A stretch of 6,235 bases of DNA from Omnitrophica bacterium GWA2_52_8 (GTDB lineage: Bacteria > Omnitrophota > Omnitrophia > Omnitrophales > Aquincolibacteriaceae), in contig MHFC01000140.1 in assembly GCA_001804025.1 (NCBI GenBank), positions 1 to 6,235 on the forward strand. The letters run 5' to 3'. Numbering within the stretch: position 1 is the stretch's first letter; each line of letters starts with the position of its first letter. The position numbers and the translations under genes were made by a program. Of the stretch, positions 4,641 through 6,235 are shown piece by piece. The notes beneath the pieces are model-generated. The model was not told the DNA's origin. It did not search any database and was given only the letters and a program-made list of their open reading frames with translations.

Positions 4641-6224
4641 ATGACGGCTGAAAAAAAAGAATTTTCAGATGCAATTCATATTGAAAAAATCCTCCCGGGC
4701 AAGCGCTGGCAGGTTTTTCGGCTGATCACCAGCATTGAAGATTTCCCCAATTATATGCCGAATGTCCGCAAGGCGGAATTCATCGAGAAAACAAAAACGG
4801 GCGCCATCACGAAATGGTTCGTCGATATTGACGGGCTGCCGATCCGCTGGAAACAGGAAGACCGGTTTGAGTTTTCAAAATTCAGCATTTATTTTAAGGC
4901 AATTGAAGGCGACATCGAATATTTCGAGGGGGTCTGGACACTTCAGCCGGGGCCCGGCGATTCGACGGTCGTGATTCTTAACGTAAGCATTCGTCTCGGA
5001 ATTCCTATTTTTGAGCATGTTGTAGCCGACGTTTTGCGCGCCAAAATTCAAAAAAACTTTGAAATGATGCTGCATGCGATGGAAGAAGACCTCATCCGGC
5101 ACCGCTATCAGTCCGTAGACGGAAAACCTTCCACGAAAATCAAAGGTTTTGTGGTCATGGGGCACCCCTATAATTTCAATCATCTGGTCCGCATCTTCAA
5201 AGTCTTCAAACCGGACATCAGCGCGATCACCCCCGACTTTTTGATGAAAATCTTCGAATTGTCACCGGCCTATCTATCCTCGGACATTCGCGATTACCGG
5301 TCGGAATGCGGCAAGATCGTCGACGGCTATTTTGTCATGTGCCCGATCATTCCTGACATGGCTTTGTTAAATCCTGAGATTGTCATCAACAAAGTGCTCG
5401 ACGGCTGCAGGATCGGAGAGCGTTTGGGCGCGGGCATCCTGGCCCTCGGAGGATTTACTTCGATTGTCGGGGAGCGCTATTTTAACAAGCTTAAAAGCCA
5501 GGTCAAAATTCCGGTGACCACAGGCAATGCGTTTACGACAGCCATGGCGCTTGAGGGTGTCAGGAAGGCATGTCAGCTGATGGAGATTGATTTTAAAAAA
5601 GCCCGGGCGGTGGTGATTGGCGGTACGGGCGATATCGGCAGCGCCTGTGCCCGTGTTTTGGTTAATGAAGTTGCGGAACTGGTGGTGACGGGGCGGACGC
5701 CGTCGGCTCTGGAAGCGATCGAAAACCAGCTTAAAATGGCGGGCGGGGCCAAAATCACGGCAACCTTGGACAACAACCGGGCTGTAACGCAGGCCGATAT
5801 TATCATTGCTGCGGCCAGTTCTTCGCAGACGATTGTTGACATCAAATACATCAAACCCGGAGCGGTTGTTTGTGACGTTGCCTACCCCAAAAATATTTCC
5901 TATTCAACATCGAACCGTGATGATATCTTTGTGTTCTCAGGCGGACTTGCTTCCATTCCGTCACCCTTTAATTTGGGCTTTGACGTGGGACTGCCGTCGC
6001 AGCACATTTTGTACGGCTGCTTTGCCGAAGCCATGATCCTGAGTCTGGAAGAGCGGTATGAGAATTTCAGCGAAGGAAAAGGGCGGCTGATGCCGGAAAA
6101 GATCCGGGAAATTCAAGACATCGGAGAAAAACACGGTTTTCGGCTCGCGCCGTTTTTCTGGGGCGATAAGCAAATCCGGCCTGAAATGATCAGTAAAATC
6201 CAGGCCAGGGTGAGGAGTGCATAG
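4641..6224 (+). CDS. SRPBCC (polyketide cyclase-like) domain fused to acyl-ACP reductase-like domain
   Basis: A 527-residue soluble protein. Residues about 8-155 resemble an SRPBCC/START-like domain of the polyketide cyclase/Coq10 type: VFRLITSIEDFPNYMP near the start, a run of beta strands (about 43-118), then a long C-terminal helix (about 127-152). Such domains bind hydrophobic ligands. Residues about 167-527 match the cyanobacterial long-chain acyl-ACP reductase (AAR), about 340 residues long, which reduces acyl-ACP to fatty aldehyde with NADPH. Shared motifs are LALGGFTSIVGE (267-278), TTGN (293-296), the Rossmann loop GGTGDIGS (327-334), YPKN (415-418) and PSQHILYGCFAEA (452-464). Cys460 is in the position of the AAR catalytic thioester-forming cysteine. 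It probably reduces a lipid thioester, with the first domain presenting the substrate. No aldehyde-deformylating oxygenase gene is nearby, so the aldehyde's fate is unknown. An aldehyde product is inferred, not shown. Confidence 0.85.
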   Translation: MTAEKKEFSDAIHIEKILPGKRWQVFRLITSIEDFPNYMPNVRKAEFIEKTKTGAITKWFVDIDGLPIRWKQEDRFEFSKFSIYFKAIEGDIEYFEGVWTLQPGPGDSTVVILNVSIRLGIPIFEHVVADVLRAKIQKNFEMMLHAMEEDLIRHRYQSVDGKPSTKIKGFVVMGHPYNFNHLVRIFKVFKPDISAITPDFLMKIFELSPAYLSSDIRDYRSECGKIVDGYFVMCPIIPDMALLNPEIVINKVLDGCRIGERLGAGILALGGFTSIVGERYFNKLKSQVKIPVTTGNAFTTAMALEGVRKACQLMEIDFKKARAVVIGGTGDIGSACARVLVNEVAELVVTGRTPSALEAIENQLKMAGGAKITATLDNNRAVTQADIIIAAASSSQTIVDIKYIKPGAVVCDVAYPKNISYSTSNRDDIFVFSGGLASIPSPFNLGFDVGLPSQHILYGCFAEAMILSLEERYENFSEGKGRLMPEKIREIQDIGEKHGFRLAPFFWGDKQIRPEMISKIQARVRSA

Positions 6225-6235
6225 ACTCGATCTAT
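6217..6235 (+). CDS. Possible start of a further gene (overlaps upstream stop, cut by edge)
   Basis: A GTG at 6217 overlaps the last codons and stop of the SRPBCC-AAR gene by 8 bases in another frame, with AGGG (6207-6210) 6 bases upstream. It stays open for the 6 codons left in the window. This is the usual shape of a translationally coupled operon partner, but the evidence is very short and could be chance. Confidence 0.2.

Overview
The window is about 6.2 kb of roughly 50% G+C bacterial DNA. Every gene I can support lies on the + strand. The gene set suggests a Gram-negative-type, didermic environmental lineage: a secreted protein resembling the TIGR04073 exosortase-associated family, an ECF sigma factor operon, several Sec-exported proteins and a lipoprotein. 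The Omnitrophota/PVC neighbourhood is my best guess from gene content, but the sequence does not prove it. No rRNA, tRNA, transposase, integrase or CRISPR array is visible.

Layout. Positions 1-78 hold one arm of a long imperfect inverted repeat whose partner is at 4164-4235, so genes 1-7 are bracketed by it. Gene 1 (132-422) is a small zinc-ribbon protein with a C-terminal membrane anchor. An intergenic stretch follows with a long hairpin-forming palindrome (485-578) and an intrinsic terminator (625-656). Next comes the TIGR04073-like secreted protein (692-1033). A tight set of three follows: an ECF sigma factor (1085-1675), a single-pass membrane protein that may be its anti-sigma factor (1706-2191), and a secreted protein of unknown function (2198-2653). 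A well-initiated secreted jelly-roll, carbohydrate-binding-like protein (2750-3355) ends in a textbook terminator (3390-3420). Directly after it is a 99-bp palindromic element (3421-3519), then a putative lipoprotein (3529-4167) whose first codons look disturbed.

From 4164 to about 4360 the DNA is unusually rich in perfect hairpins: the right repeat arm, a 10-bp stem at 4231-4261, another 10-bp stem at 4317-4343, and smaller ones. It could be a structured RNA or a folded repeat element. An AT-rich leader then runs to the last gene (4641-6224). This encodes a two-domain protein: an N-terminal SRPBCC/polyketide-cyclase-like lipid-binding domain joined to a C-terminal domain that closely resembles the cyanobacterial long-chain acyl-ACP reductase (AAR), with its Rossmann motif and catalytic-type cysteine intact.

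How the genes may work together (inference). The sigma factor, membrane protein and secreted protein form a plausible envelope-signalling unit. The TIGR04073-like protein, the jelly-roll protein and the lipoprotein are envelope or surface components that this unit could control, but no shared promoter motif is evident. The SRPBCC-AAR protein is separated from them by the structured intergenic region and is probably an independent lipid or aldehyde metabolism gene. The most interesting items are that fusion, the structured repeat pair, and the two hairpin elements that resemble non-autonomous mobile elements.
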